64,000 nucleotides of DNA from NCBI GenBank assembly GCA_002110485.1, contig MOWL01000004.1:496001-560000 (forward strand), written 5' to 3'. The DNA is from Emergomyces orientalis (taxonomy: Eukaryota; Ascomycota; Eurotiomycetes; Onygenales; Ajellomycetaceae). The position numbers were made by a program, and so were the translations under genes. The notes beneath the pieces are model-generated. The model was not told where the DNA came from. It saw only the letters and a program-made list of their open reading frames with translations, and searched no databases. Below, piece after piece: positions 35,010 to 47,798 of the stretch; the first letter of the stretch is position 1, and every line of letters begins with the position of its first letter.

Positions 35010-37258
35010 TCAAAAGTTCGGAGATCGATTGAATGTCGATCGCAGCGCACTTGTCCGCGCCGCACCGTTCGATGGCAACATCCGTGCTTTCCCAGAAACA
35101 GGTGTACGGGTTGGCGGATCTCTCGTCCATCTGGTAGAACGGGGTGTTAGTCATTTTCATTCGCCGAAATATGTCAACGTTTTATTCGTCAAAACTCACA
35201 TTCGAACTTTCCGATCATCCCCTGCCGACGCGAACATTCCCGGATCCTTTGGATTCCACGATATGGCATTGACGCAACCCGCTCCATGGCCATGGAGAGT
35301 CGCAACGAGTGTACAATTCTCCTTGTGCCAGATGTAGATTTTGGAATCTATACAGAGTGGTGCTTTTTAGTAAAGGTGAAAAAGAAAAAACTTATATTTC
35401 ACTCTTAGGCATGGAACGAATTAGTTTACCTTCACTTCCGCTCACGACGAAATTCTCCGCAGCGCCACCAAAGGTACTTCTGATAATATAATTAAAATTG
35501 CCCGGCTTTTGTCCTAGATACTGCCGGGCGACTACCCTGGTTTCAATATCTATCAATTGCATTTCGCATTCAGACGTGTTGAGCAACATGTATCTCGAAT
35601 CTCGGCTGATATTAACGCAGGTGAGGTCGAGCTTGTTGGACATGTTATATTCCTCCACCCGCGTCTCAAAGTTATAGACGTAGATCCTTTTCTCAGTGGA
35701 TATGGCGATGAGTCGACGGCCGTCGGGAGATATGGAACAGTCTCGTACTCTGTATTGGCCGGACCACTTGTAAAGTGATTCGCCCGCAACACTCCAATGG
35801 CAGAGTTGGGATTGGCTATCGAGAGAGCCGGTGACAAATGAGTCGCCGCTTGGAGCCCATGCGGCAGAGGTTACTGGTTCATGATGGTGGTCGATGGTGA
35901 GGATGCAACGCCCAGTCTAGAGGGTTATAGTGTTAGTACCCGAAACCAAAGTCATGCTTGAGAGTAGTAGGTGAATTATACGTACTTCCACATCCCATAG
36001 CCGAGCTTTATAATCTTGAGAGCAGCTGATGATCTTGGAATCATCAGGGCTCCACGCTGCATATGCAACTGATCCCCCATGATCGGTTAGTCTATGAATG
36101 ACGCTGAAAGTAGCAACATCGTATATAATCACGATGTTCTCGCGGCCTGTTGTTGCCAGTTTGGTGCCGTCATGGGAAAATTCGAGGTACCAGACCTCGT
36201 CCGTATGTTCACTAAGTTCGAGGGATGTTCGTAAAGGGAATTGGGCTCGATCGCACTGGTGGTCTGAATAAAGAGAAGGGCGTTCGGCGGTGTTGTGATA
36301 TAGACATTGGTTGATCTGATTCTGTTTAACTTGGTCAAGCAAAACTGCTAATCGGTGGTCGGGAATCATAACAGCTGGAGATATAGATCCTAGATTACAA
36401 AATAATAGGATCAATATTGGGAAATATTCTTTTATTACTTTTATACCACGAGAACTCACTTGAAAGGTCTCCTAGTAGCCTCTGCCGTGATTGCAGTACT
36501 GAACCATCCCAGCCCGCTTGCGCGCGTAAATTTTCTGCAGGGCACATCAAAAGACTAGACAGGCGTCAGCAAAATAATATAAGCTAGTCTTGTTTCAAAA
36601 CAATCACACACCTAGAGAGTGCATGCAGCTGTGCGATATCGTGGTTTAGCGGCGTCAGCTCCTGCCGGAGCACCATCAACGCTGTTCCAAGATCCCGTTG
36701 TTCTAGCAATTCGAGAAATTTCTGTTGCCTTAGGCAGAAGAGCATCTCATTTTTATCTGCACCTTCAGCTAAGACAAGAGTGTCCTGCTCAGAAGGAAGA
36801 TCGGTGTCGATCTTACGGTTAATGGCTTTTCCTCCACCTCCGCCAATCCCATTGCCTCCTCCATCCGGATGATGTGAACCCAATAATATATTCTCTGCAT
36901 CCGCCCATCGTCCATCAAGTACTGCCGACCGAAAAGAAGCTACAGCGGGGCTTTCCAGCTCAAACCCGGATTCCCGGCTTAGTGTCGAAGCAGCCTCATC
37001 GTATCCCAGGTCATGTAAGCTTTGAATCAAAATCCTCGTCACCTCTTCCCGATCATGGCCAAAATATGTAGGTGACATAAGGGCGAGTGATTTGCCCGAA
37101 CCGTTAGCCTGGGACTGGCCATTTGGGCTGGAATGAGGAGATCTGCCATTAATCGAGTTGGAAACAGGGACTTTCCGTAGTGGAGAAGAGGTCGAGCCAT
37201 TTGATATGGGCGAAAACCCGTTTGTGTTTGAAGTCGAAGCTCCGCCGTCGGGCCGCAT
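35010..37258 (-). CDS. gid7: LisH-CTLH-WD40 protein, Gid7 / WDR26 type
   Basis: A likely subunit of the GID/CTLH E3 ubiquitin ligase, which in yeast degrades gluconeogenic enzymes. Exons (minus strand) are 36612-37258, 36460-36554, 36389-35986, 35916-35430, 35347-35200 and 35130-35010, giving at least 633 residues. Order of parts: a disordered Ser/Asn-rich N terminus; LisH (EEVTRILIQSLHDLGYDEAA); CTLH (SFRSAVLDGRWADAENILL and the following helices); then about seven WD40 blades, with clear ones at HTDEVWYLEFSHDGTKLATT, AAWSPDDSKIISCSQD and NAISWNPKDPGMFASAGDD. The C-terminal tail after VRIW is Arg/Ser/Pro-rich. The frame stays open upstream of 37258 for about 450 bases without an ATG, so the true N terminus may be longer. 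Confidence 0.9.
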
Positions 37259-40200
37259 GTTGCTATCAGCCAGGCGCCTGCGCTTGGGGGAAGGAGGAAT
37301 GTTGTCCCTGTTGCGATCCCTGCCTTGCTCGTCAACAGAATTCCTGCGCCTACTAGTATTTCCAGACCTCGACCCGGCCCTCTCGGTTTGATCAGGGGTT
37401 AGTTCCCGACGGCGACGGCGGTTCGTAGGGCGCGATCCAAGCCCGACAGTCTCACTACGGTCGGTATGTAAACCTAAGCCTGGAAGCCGTGAAGGCGGTT
37501 CGTTGCTTTGGAGGGAGAGGGAAATATTCTCGTGAGTGATCTGGGCGTTAGATGGGGTCGAGGAATGGTGTGTGACGGAAGTGGTGGTAGTAGTAGTAGG
37601 AACAGATTCGATGTTTGCAGAAAGGTTGGAGGGGCCGGGGGCGGCTGAGGCAGGAGTATGTGAGGGAGATTCGTCTGCCAGATCGAAGTTTGTGCCCTTT
37701 CAGTCTGGCTCTATACAGAACCAGCTGAATAGGCCTATAATGGTGGAAGGAAGCGTAGAGCGCTTTGCAACCAGATCTAGAGCTCTGGAGCCGGCTAAAC
37801 GCCACGAGCTTTTCTTGACCTAACCTCTATGGATTTGTGGTACCCGGTAAGATGGTAGCCTTGATTGGTTTGCCTTTGGTCGTTTTGGAATGAGCTTCGT
37901 CTACGTTCTGTAACGGTGCAGTGGGCGGTTAGAAGGCGAAGTTGAGAAGAACGATAAATGACCGGAGTGGAAGCAGGATGAGGTAATAGGTTGACCCAGA
38001 GAATTGGGAGACAAGCCCCGGAAGAGTAACCTCAGGGACTTGCAACCGTGAGAACGTTGGTGGTAAAGGGGGTGGATATGGTGAATAGCTGGGAGGTTGG
38101 CAGAGGCAGAAACGAAAACCAGACTGAGAACAGCTGGATTATTGCTTTGCTGTCGTCGTTGTCGTCGTTGTCGTGGGGTGTGTTTTTGCCGACGTCTAGA
38201 AAAGCGAGAAGCCAAGTCTGCAGGAGTGGACAATAAATAGGTTGCTAAATAACTGCTGGGTATCAAACTGGAGGTGGACCTGCACACATCTCATCAATTT
38301 GACAAATAGTAAGACAGCAGCCACACAGGACAGAGAGCAGTCTATGCTGGAGAATAGTTACAGTTACAGGATGAAGATGCAAAAAGATACAAAAGACGCA
38401 ACAGATGAAGCTGAATAATAGCTGGGACGTCGTTTTAAACGTAGGATGTAGGATGTAAATACTGTATTGTATGTGTAAATGTACGAGAATTCATGTATTG
38501 TGACCGTATGGTTTCATATACTCGCGCCATTGACTGCGCTGCCAAACCATCAGACAGTACATATAAAATACAGTTATGAGTTATCCAAAACAGAGGCAAT
38601 TCACGATCGGTGACGTAATATTACAGCATGCACAAGTCATCTTATACATTCGAAACATTCCTGGATATAATAAAAACACTCGTTATTTCAAGAAATGAAT
38701 GTGTATCAATATATATCAGTAAATGTAGAAATAAAAAGTTCAAAAATGATATTTGTTGCATTTCAGAGTCTGCTATTTCTCTGCTTTCTTTTATAACGAA
38801 ACATTGCCACCTTTTCCCCTTCAATCCCATCCACAGAAATCGCTCTATTTCACCCCTGACAATTCCTCCAGTTGCAGTTCCAACTAGGTACAGTTGACCC
38901 CCAGAGCTAATTTTTCATCTACTCATATTGCCTGGTCACAAGATACGGCTGGGGATTTGTGGTCTTTATGTTTTTGATTATCGGCTCTACCATCAAAATG
39001 CTGTATCTTGGATGTATTCCGAGGGTGGAAACAGGCACAGCTAAATTAAGAGTATTTTCTGAGCACTCGGTCGCCATACCTACCACCCCAGTACATAAAT
39101 CCGGGATCTAAGGGTTATGTTGTTTCGAGTCCAGGCAATTTCGAAACAAGCCGATAACAATGGATCACAATTGTACTGTCCATGTATGTAGATACAGTAC
39201 CTAGGTAATAAAGTGTCTGGCATACCTCTGTGGGTTGGTAGACGCCTGATATATGCAGCCTGCATAGCCATATCTTTACCTAACCTTCCATCACGGCTCT
39301 TCCCCTTCCTCCAGGGCGGTTGCATGAATTAAATAATAAAGAAGAACAGAATGTCATCATGGTTCCCTCCCTCCCCTCTCTAATCACTGATCACTGACCA
39401 TCATCACACCCCCAGGCCAGCGCCAGCGCCAGGAAAAGTAAACTAAGCTATGTACCCCTCACCCTTGTCCTCCCCTCTCGTCATGTCAGTCCGTCCCTTG
39501 ACAGCCAGAGACTTGTTCACGCGGGAGTGGCAGCTGGGCAGGGAAGCTTGATTTGGCGCTTCCTAGAGCATGCACCTGCACAGCCCGGCCTGAGGTTAGT
39601 TGCTGTTTGTCCCCATTGCAGGCAATCAAAAACATGTGTTTGTTTTCCCCCTATCCCTCACTCTTTTCGTTACTGGCATATAAATGGCCTGCGGATATGC
39701 TCACGAAGGAAAGACTTGTCCTGGGCTTTCATTATTGATGATTGACTGGCTCTGGGGAGTTACTTAATGAGGCTTGTTGAGGTGGCTCTGGTGCCCCCCA
39801 AGCCACCAACTGCCTGCAGATTAGTTAAAGTTGGCTAACCTAGCGCACCTGGCTTGATATTCGCGCCTGATCAAGAACAAAAAATACCCTTTGAACACCT
39901 TGAAAAGATGGTGTTGCTTGTAAGTTAAATAATAAATTTGAAAGAATTACTTAGGGTTCCTGGTTCTGCAATTGGTTAGTAAGCCTTAGTTAGTTACGCC
40001 CTCCAGTATTTATCAGGTTTTGGCCCCTGGAGCAGACAAGCAATGTCCAACACAGGTACAGTAGATATCCAGCCAGCTGCTCGTCAGTCATGAACATAAA
40101 ACCAATTACCATCCATAGAATTTATATTTCAGCGTAAAATAAAAGGCTCAAAAATAACTCTCCATGGCTCCGCAGGTTGTGCCTGTGGGCAACCATCATA

Positions 40201-41315
40201 TTTCCAGATCAGCCACCCTGATATTGATACTCTGAACCTGGCCACTTGATGTCTTTAGCCCCTTTTATTTCGCTGGGTTGCCTGAAGATTTTAAAAGCTG
40301 GAAATTTTATCTGGTATTTACTACGTTAGACATCATCATCTCAAACCTCCGCTTGACTACCCCCTACAATCATTTACCCAGTGCCGCCACTCCCAATCGC
40401 CCAAGCTGGCCGGCCCACATTGGCCAAGGCACATTTCGTGGTGCTGTGCCCAAGAGGAAGGATGGATATTTAGTTGATGCCAGCAAATATGTCAACTAAC
40501 TTATAACTTCGAAAAAGATTTCAATAGGACTGAAATACACCGAAGCACCAATCATTCCATCTTCGTGGAGGTCATCTCGCAGTTAATGCATTAGTAGCTA
40601 GATTGTGTACATTTGAAGCTCCTGCTCCATTCCCATGCTCCATTCCCATGTATCTAGACAGACAGAGTTCCTCAGATTCGCCCTTTCACTGTAATTATTT
40701 ACCTCCCTTTCAATTCTGAACAGAAATTTTGCTCAGAAACGCCAGAATTTTATCAATATTAATAGCCCTTTCCAAGCACGAGCCCACTATAGCCGGGATC
40801 GTCAATATTTACTCATTCTGATAGGCGTTAATGAACTATCCACGGGCGAAACGAAGGGTTCGAGCGAGTGACAGGAATTTCACAAAGGTTTACAACCTGA
40901 TATCCTCAACTCTCTCAACGGCAAGGGCTTTATCTCTGTCATTGATGCGACCAAGTGGTTTTACCAGTGAAGTTGATAGAGCGAATGACATGCCAGTCTC
41001 AAGTAGAGAGATAATTAGTTACTACCCAGGCCATTAACCTGCACGAATGTCAATATTCCAGATCCATTCAATAGATAGGTTCAATGCAACTATGTAGACA
41101 TTTGTGTGTTATCACTAGATGTGAGGCCAGGGTACTTTAGTACCTAGTTAAATAAGTTAGTGGGATGGACTTCCAGGGGTTTAACTTACCTAATTAGCGA
41201 CAACCAGCCACTAAACCACCGCATCATCAACATCCTCCCACCGCCAACCACCGAGGGGTATCTTGCAGCAGTCCACCTCAGTAACCACCCAGCGGCCGTT
41301 CAATCCCTAGATCAT
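37259..41315. other. 4 kb divergent gap, gid7 leader and upstream of vma1
   Basis: The left 450 bases keep the gid7 frame open on the minus strand (basic run NRRRRRELTPDQTER) and may be coding via an unseen first exon. The rest is AT-rich with no supported gene; several short frames lack any support. Confidence 0.4.
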
Positions 41316-41588
41316 ATGCTGGGCCTGGGTCGACCATCCCTGAAATCACGGCCGTCCCTCATAGACCTCATTGTTGCCAAAGACCAAATACACAGTCGTC
41401 CCTCCACTCCCATCGCTGAAGATCCACCTGCGCTAATCCCCAACATCAGTCCTTCTAGCTCCAACCACCACCATCATCATCACTACCTCCACCACAACCA
41501 CCACAACCACACCAGCAACACCAGCAACGGAACTCCAGCTTCTCTCTCCCCTCCCAACTCCCCTACTCCGCACCTCCCACCTTCCACC
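41316..41588 (+). other. In-frame 91-codon extension upstream of vma1
   Basis: From the ATG at 41316 the frame runs without a stop into the accepted vma1 start. It would add 91 residues: a segment rich in Ser/Pro with a His/Asn run (about 41460-41520) and a Pro-rich end. Catalytic A subunits do not normally have this, so it is more likely leader sequence. An alternative longer product is possible. Confidence 0.3.
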
Positions 41589-43727
41589 ATGCCGCCAAAG
41601 AGCTCGAACAGAACGCGGCCTGAGGTCGACGAGGAGCAACATGGTGCTATTTACTCCGTCTCCGGACCCGTCGTGGTTGCGGAGAACATGATCGGGTGTG
41701 CTATGTACGAACTGGTGGGTGCCAACTCTAGCTGTGTCCTTCATCTCAAAGGAAATCCACTGCCTGGAGGTGTCTCTAATCTCAAATATCAAAATTTCTA
41801 GTGTCGAGTGGGATATGACCAACTAGTTGGAGAAGTCATTCGAATCGATGCAGATAGAGCTACAATTCAAGTTTACGAGGAAACAGGTGATAATTAATCT
41901 GAACCCAACCCCCCAAACCTCACCTTTCGAGCTTAAAACTAATTTGGCTTCCTTCACCTTCCAGCCGGAGTAACTGTCGGCGATCCAGTCGTCAGAACCG
42001 GGAAGCCATTGTCTGTAGAGCTCGGCCCAGGCTTGATGGAGACGATCTACGACGGTATCCAACGACCACTTAAAGCTATTTCGGACGCCTCCCAAAGTAT
42101 CTACATCCCCCGTGGCATCTCCATCCCAGCCCTCGACCGAGAAAAGAAATGGGACTTCAAACCAATCAACTTCAAAGTCGGAGATCACATTACTGGAGGC
42201 GATATATGGGGTAGCGTGTGGGAGAATAGCTTGTTGAACGACCATAAGATCCTGCTACCCCCTCGCGCACGAGGAACTATCACACGCATTTCCGGCCCGG
42301 GCAGCTACACTGTTGACGAGAAGCTCCTGGAGGTTGAGTTCGAGGGCAAAAAACAGGAGTTCAGCATGGTGCACGAATGGCCGGTCCGTGTCCCTCGTCC
42401 AGTCAGCGAGAAGCTGGCCTCCGATACACCGTTCATTGTCGGCCAGCGTGTCCTTGACGCTCTCTTCCCCAGTGTCCAGGGTGGAACAGTGTGCATCCCC
42501 GGTGCGTTTGGGTGCGGGAAGACTGTTATCAGTCAGAGTGTCTCCAAATTCTCAAACAGTGACATTATTGTATACGTTGGATGCGGTGAGCGTGGGAATG
42601 AAATGGCTGAAGTCTTGATGGATTTCCCAGAGGTAGGATACTTTTTAACTTCTTACGCATTCCCTAGTTAGTGTCTAGGCTTAGGACTAACTGGCCGCCC
42701 AGCTTTCCATCAACATTGACGGCCGCAAGGAACCAATCATGAAACGTACCTGTCTCATTGCCAACACCTCCAACATGCCCGTCGCTGCCCGTGAGGCTTC
42801 CATCTACACCGGTATCACGGTTGCAGAATACTTCCGTGACCAGGGCAAAAATGTCGCCATGATGGCAGACTCCAGTTCTCGCTGGGCTGAGGCTCTCCGT
42901 GAAATTTCAGGACGATTGGGAGAGATGCCTGCTGACCAAGGTTTCCCCGCCTACCTTGGAGCCAAACTCGCCTCCTTCTATGAGCGTGCCGGACTGAGTA
43001 TCGCGCTTGGAAGTCCCGAGCGGAAGGGTAGTGTTAGTATTGTCGGCGCCGTCAGCCCCCCAGGTGGTGATTTCTCCGACCCTGTCACTTCTAGTACCCT
43101 CGGCATCGTCCAAGTCTTCTGGGGTCTCGACAAGAAGCTCGCACAGCGAAAACACTTCCCATCCATCAACACCTCCGTCTCCTACAGTAAATACACCAGC
43201 GTCTTAGATAAATACTACGCGAAGGACCACCCAGAATTCCCACGCCTCAGGGACAGACTCAAGGAACTACTCACCAACTCCGAGGACCTGGACCAGGTCG
43301 TGCAGCTCGTTGGTAAATCCGCCCTTGGCGACCCAGACAAGATCACCCTGGACGTCGCTGCGCTGCTCAAGGATGACTTCTTACAGCAGAACGGCTACAG
43401 CGATTACGACCAGTTCTGCCCGCTGTGGAAGACAGAGTATATGATGAAGGCGTTCATGGGATACCATGATGAGAGCCAGAAGGCAATTGCGCAGGGCCAG
43501 AGTTGGGCAAAAGTCCGCGAGGCGACGGCTGAGATCCAGAATGCGTTGCGGGGAATGAAATTTGAGTTGCCTGATGATGAAGAGGTTGTTATCCAAAAGG
43601 TATGGAGGCTAACCCCCCCAACCCCCCCCTAATATTGCATTGTATACCTAACATTCTTTGGGATTTACAGTACGAAAAAATCCTACAGGATATGTCTGAG
43701 AAATTCGCATCGGTATCTGATGAGTAG
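41589..43727 (+). CDS. vma1: V-type proton ATPase catalytic subunit A
   Basis: The ATP-hydrolysing subunit of the V1 sector that acidifies vacuole, endosomes and Golgi. Exons are 41589-41714, 41802-41886, 41965-42632, 42703-43599 and 43671-43727, giving 610 residues. The beta-barrel start reads GAIYSVSGPVVVAENMIGCAMYEL. The Walker A motif is GAFGCGKT. SSSRWAEALREISGRLGEMP and the SPPGGDFSDPVT catalytic segment are intact. The end is SEKFASVSDE. No intein is present: the GCGKT region continues directly into VISQSVSKF and the rest, unlike the yeast VMA1 gene. The start MPPKSSNRTR was chosen because it sits where fungal homologues begin, although the frame is open upstream. Confidence 0.96.
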
Positions 43728-45073
43728 AAATTCGTGTTTGCACGGCTTACATACAAAACATGTCTTTCCAAATTCTTTAATTTTAAGATTTTTTTTATTT
43801 ATATAGCCCTTTGTCGTTTTGCAAGAGCTGCATGCGAGCGCTTGTTCTTTTTGTTTTTCTTTTTCTTTGGGTTTGGCTGGTAGGCAGGGCTGGATAGGGA
43901 AACCCTTGGCATAACTACCATACCAGGTGTGTTGTGTATTTATGTAGTGTGTAGTTATGTCTGTTCCTTTATTGATCGATTGTCCGTGCTGGATGATCTA
44001 ATAGATGGCAAGTGTTGGGCATGAGATATACGGCCTCCCGTTTTGTTTTAAAAATATTTTTTTCTATAGCGTAGGAGAACGGGTACCTTGGCATAGGCTG
44101 TGGTGTGGTTTTATGCGTATTTTATTATTAAATTTCTCTTGTTAATGCTGTTCAATCAGTTTGAAGTAAAGAAGGGAGTACTTCATTCCGAGGTGATATA
44201 AATTGGTTGTTGCTCAAGGGCTGCCTGTATCACCAACGTGAAAAGTCTTGGTATTTTGTCCATCCAAAACTAATATGATGTATTTCCGAACTTGCATTCC
44301 CGTCCACCATTCATCATAAGCCAAAACTATGCCAAAGAGGCTTTTCAGAGCCCATTAAAAGGAAGCTATGATCTCTTTGTCGGCGCCATCATGGGGTATT
44401 TAAAGTGGATATATGGTTGTTTTTTTTTTTTTTTTGCGTCTGCCTAGTCTGCGGCGTCCTTTCGTCGACGGCAATTGCAATGGCAGTCTCATCGAGGAAA
44501 CACCATGTATTTGGGTTTAGTGAGATATCCCAATGGAAAGGGATATGTTTTCCGTATAACTCTTATTCCAGCTCAAAATGTACTGCCTTCATGTTTCCCT
44601 TGGAAGCTTATTGTATGTGTCTAGCTTCGCTCGGCCAAGGGAGGATGTTCCCGCGTATATGGTATGACAGAAGCTTGGGTAGTTAGTAGCGGAATGCATG
44701 GGCTGTACATAATAATAATGACGCGGCAGACACTTATTGCTTGTTATGTTTCTGAGTTGTCACTGTTGTTGGAAATGCGGGTGCCTAATAACCAGAGAGT
44801 CTTGCGGTGAGTTTGAGCGTCCCTGATATGGTTGAATCAAAAGGAAGAAAATTAAAATAACTAAAATGTTGCGGCGAGGGCCAGATGCTTAGTCATCCGC
44901 CAGAGTGACCAGCGTATTATCATCATGCGAGTTCATCATTCATTTCTCTATCTTCATGCCCAAACCACCTCATACCGATACAGCGCATTCCTCCATGCGA
45001 TAGCTATCTTCGATTGCGCCATACTATTATCTGCCCTCACACTGAGCTATCTTAGATGCGCATTTCGCCCGAC
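43728..45073. other. Gap between vma1 and vps1
   Basis: 3' flank of vma1 and promoter of vps1. T-rich tracts (T15 or so near 44420). A short frame at 44405-44686 has no support. No other feature seen. Confidence 0.5.
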
Positions 45074-47798
45074 ATGTCGGCGCTCCCATCTGGTTACTCG
45101 TGCGTCCCCAATATTGCTCCCTGCTCCCTTATCGTCGTCATCTCGCTGCTCTGCTGATATAGCTTGCTAACACTGAACCTGTGTGTTGATCCACGCCCAA
45201 ATAGAATAAACGTCAATGATCCCAGTCTTATTTCACTGGTAAATAAGCTGCAGGATGTCTTCACGACTGTTGGGGTATGTTATTTTCTTCCCCCTTCCGC
45301 TCCCTCATCCCCTGTGAGCGACGTGTGGGATACTGATACTCACACTGCTCTGGTTTAGGTACAAAATCCCATTGATCTGCCGCAAATAGTGGTCGTTGGT
45401 TCGCAGTCGAGTGGAAAGAGTTCCGTACTGGAGAATATTGTTGGAAGAGATTTGTGAGTTGCGCGGTTTCCCAATATTTCTGGGTAGAAATCCAGCTGAC
45501 CGGAGTCCACTCCCTCTCCCCTTTTCTTTCGGTGAAAATTAGTCTGCCTAGAGGTTCTGGAATTGTAACTCGACGACCCCTCGTCCTACAACTTATCAAC
45601 AGACCCGCTTCTTCGAAACCACAGACAAATGGCGTTAAGGATGAGAAGCTCGGTACCACCGATAAAGAAGCAAATCTGGACGAGTATGGCGAATTCGTCC
45701 ATATCCCCGACCAGAAGTTTTATGATTTCAACAAGATCAGAGATGAGATTGTGCGGGAGACGGAGCAGAAGACTGGGCGCAATGCCGGCATTTCGCCAGC
45801 ACCGATTAACCTGAAAATATACTCCCCTAACGTCCTGACACTTACCCTCGTCGACCTGCCTGGCTTAACCAAGGTCCCCGTCGGAGATCAGCCCAAAGAT
45901 ATCGAGAAGCAAATAAGGGATATGGTGTTGAAGCAGATCAGCAAGCCAAATGCTATCATCCTCGCTGTCACTGCTGCGAACCAGGATCTTGCCAACTCGG
46001 ACGGCCTGAAACTTGCGCGAGAGGTCGACCCAGAAGGACAACGCACTATCGGCGTGCTTACAAAAGTAGATCTTATGGATGCAGGCACAGACGTGGTGGA
46101 TATCCTTGCTGGTAGAATTATTCCGTTGCGGCTGGGCTATGTACCCGTCGTCAACCGTGGGCAGCGGGATATTGAGAATAAACGACCTATTTCCTATGCG
46201 TTGGAGCACGAGAAGAATTTCTTTGAAAATCACAAGGCTTATCGGAATAAGTCGTCCTACTGCGGAACACCATACCTGGCGAGAAAGTTGAATTTGGTAC
46301 GCTTAGATTGAAACCCTAACGAAATTACCTCTTTTGTACGCTCGAAGCTAACCACCAGATTTTCTAGATTCTCATGATGCACATTAAACAAACCCTTCCC
46401 GACATCAAAGCTCGTATCGCAGCTTCTCTCCAGAAATATTCCACAGAGCTCGCCCAGCTTGGTGACTCCATGCTTGGAAACAGCGCAAACATAGTCCTCA
46501 ACATCATCACCGAATTTTGCAACGAATATCGGACAGTGCTGGATGGTAACAACCAGGAATTGTCCAGCATCGAGCTCTCCGGTGGTGCACGTATCAGCTT
46601 TGTTTTCCATGAACTCTACTCTAACGGCGTTAAGGCGGTCGATCCATTCGATCAGGTGAAAGATATCGATATTCGGACAATCCTATACAACTCGTCCGGC
46701 TCGTCCCCAGCTCTGTTCGTCGGGACAACCGCCTTTGAACTTATCGTGAAGCAGCAAATCAAGCGCCTTGAAGACCCCAGTCTAAAATGCGTGTCCCTAG
46801 TCTACGACGAGCTCGTCCGGATCCTAGGCCAGCTCCTCAACAAGCAACCATTCCGCAGGTACCCACAGCTGAAAGAGAAATTCCACGGTGTTGTTATTTC
46901 ATTTTTCAAGCAGTCGATGGACCCCACGAATAAACTAGTTAGAGATCTCGTGGCGATGGAATCGTGCTATATCAATACGGGCCATCCAGATTTCTTGAAT
47001 GGACATAGAGTACGTATATCTATTTTCCAGAAACCTTCTCTCTCCTATACTGACATATTTTTTTTTACTATTAGGCAATGGCTATTGTCAATGAACGACA
47101 CGCCGCCAGCAGACCAACACAGGTTGACCCCAAGACTGGAAAACCTTTGCCTCCATCCGCAGTACCACCACGAGCCGCGAGCCCATCTCTCGACGCAATG
47201 TCGGACACCAACGGCGGCTTCTTCGGCAGCTTCTTCGCGTCGAAGAATAAGAAGAAGATGGCTGCGATGGAACCGCCACCGTCTACTCTCAAGGCCTCGG
47301 GGACGTTATCCGATCGGGAGAATTCTGAGGTTGAGGTTATTAGTATGTTTTGCTGGCATCAATGCTTACTTTCTCGAGCTATCACTGTTTCATGTTCTAC
47401 TTTTGCTAACCTTGGACCTGGATAATTAGAACTCCTAATAAACTCATACTATAATATCGTCAAGAGAACTATGATCGACATGGTGCCCAAGGCCGTTATG
47501 CTTAACCTCGTTCAGTACGTATTTCGTTTCCTTTCTTTCCATTCTCTCTGTGCCTTCCCCCTCTCAAAAAATGTCGCCATGTTTCCTGCTTCCGCCATTT
47601 ATATATAATATACTCACCGCAACCCACAGACACACCAAAGACGAAATGCAACGCGAACTCCTCGCCCAGATGTACCGGGCCGAAGAACTGGATGATCTCC
47701 TCCGTGAAAGCGAGTACACTATCCGTCGGAGAAAGGAGTGCCAGCAAATGGTGGAGAGTCTGTCAAAGGCTAGTGAGATTGTGAGTCAGGTTCAGTAG
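45074..47798 (+). CDS. vps1: Dynamin-like GTPase Vps1
   Basis: A large GTPase for vacuolar sorting, endocytosis and peroxisome fission. Eight exons: 45074-45099, 45205-45274, 45359-45453, 45543-46296, 46368-47009, 47075-47342, 47430-47514 and 47630-47798, giving 702 residues. G1 is GSQSSGKSS, G2 the Thr in GIVTRRPL, G3 DLPGL, and G4 TKVD. The middle and stalk region follows, then an insert with KTGKPLPPSAVPPRA and a lysine run (KNKKKM). The GTPase effector domain reads KLLINSYYNIVKRTMIDMVPK and continues to the stop. Exon 1 is the least certain part: no in-frame ATG precedes NDPSLISLVNKLQDVF in exon 2. A 26-bp exon from ATG 45074 with a GTGCGT donor fits the phase and gives MSALPSGYSINVNDPSL. 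Confidence 0.93.

Noticed and set aside
37901..38287. 128-codon minus-strand frame as first exon of gid7
   Set aside because: Low-complexity (Arg/Gln runs) with no convincing splice to the gid7 frame.
41589..43727. Intein in vma1
   Set aside because: The reading frame passes through the nucleotide-binding site without any insertion.
45481..45500. GGGTAGAAATCCAG as another copy of the hairpin loop
   Set aside because: Inside a vps1 intron, wrong loop length and no 14-nt loop stem.
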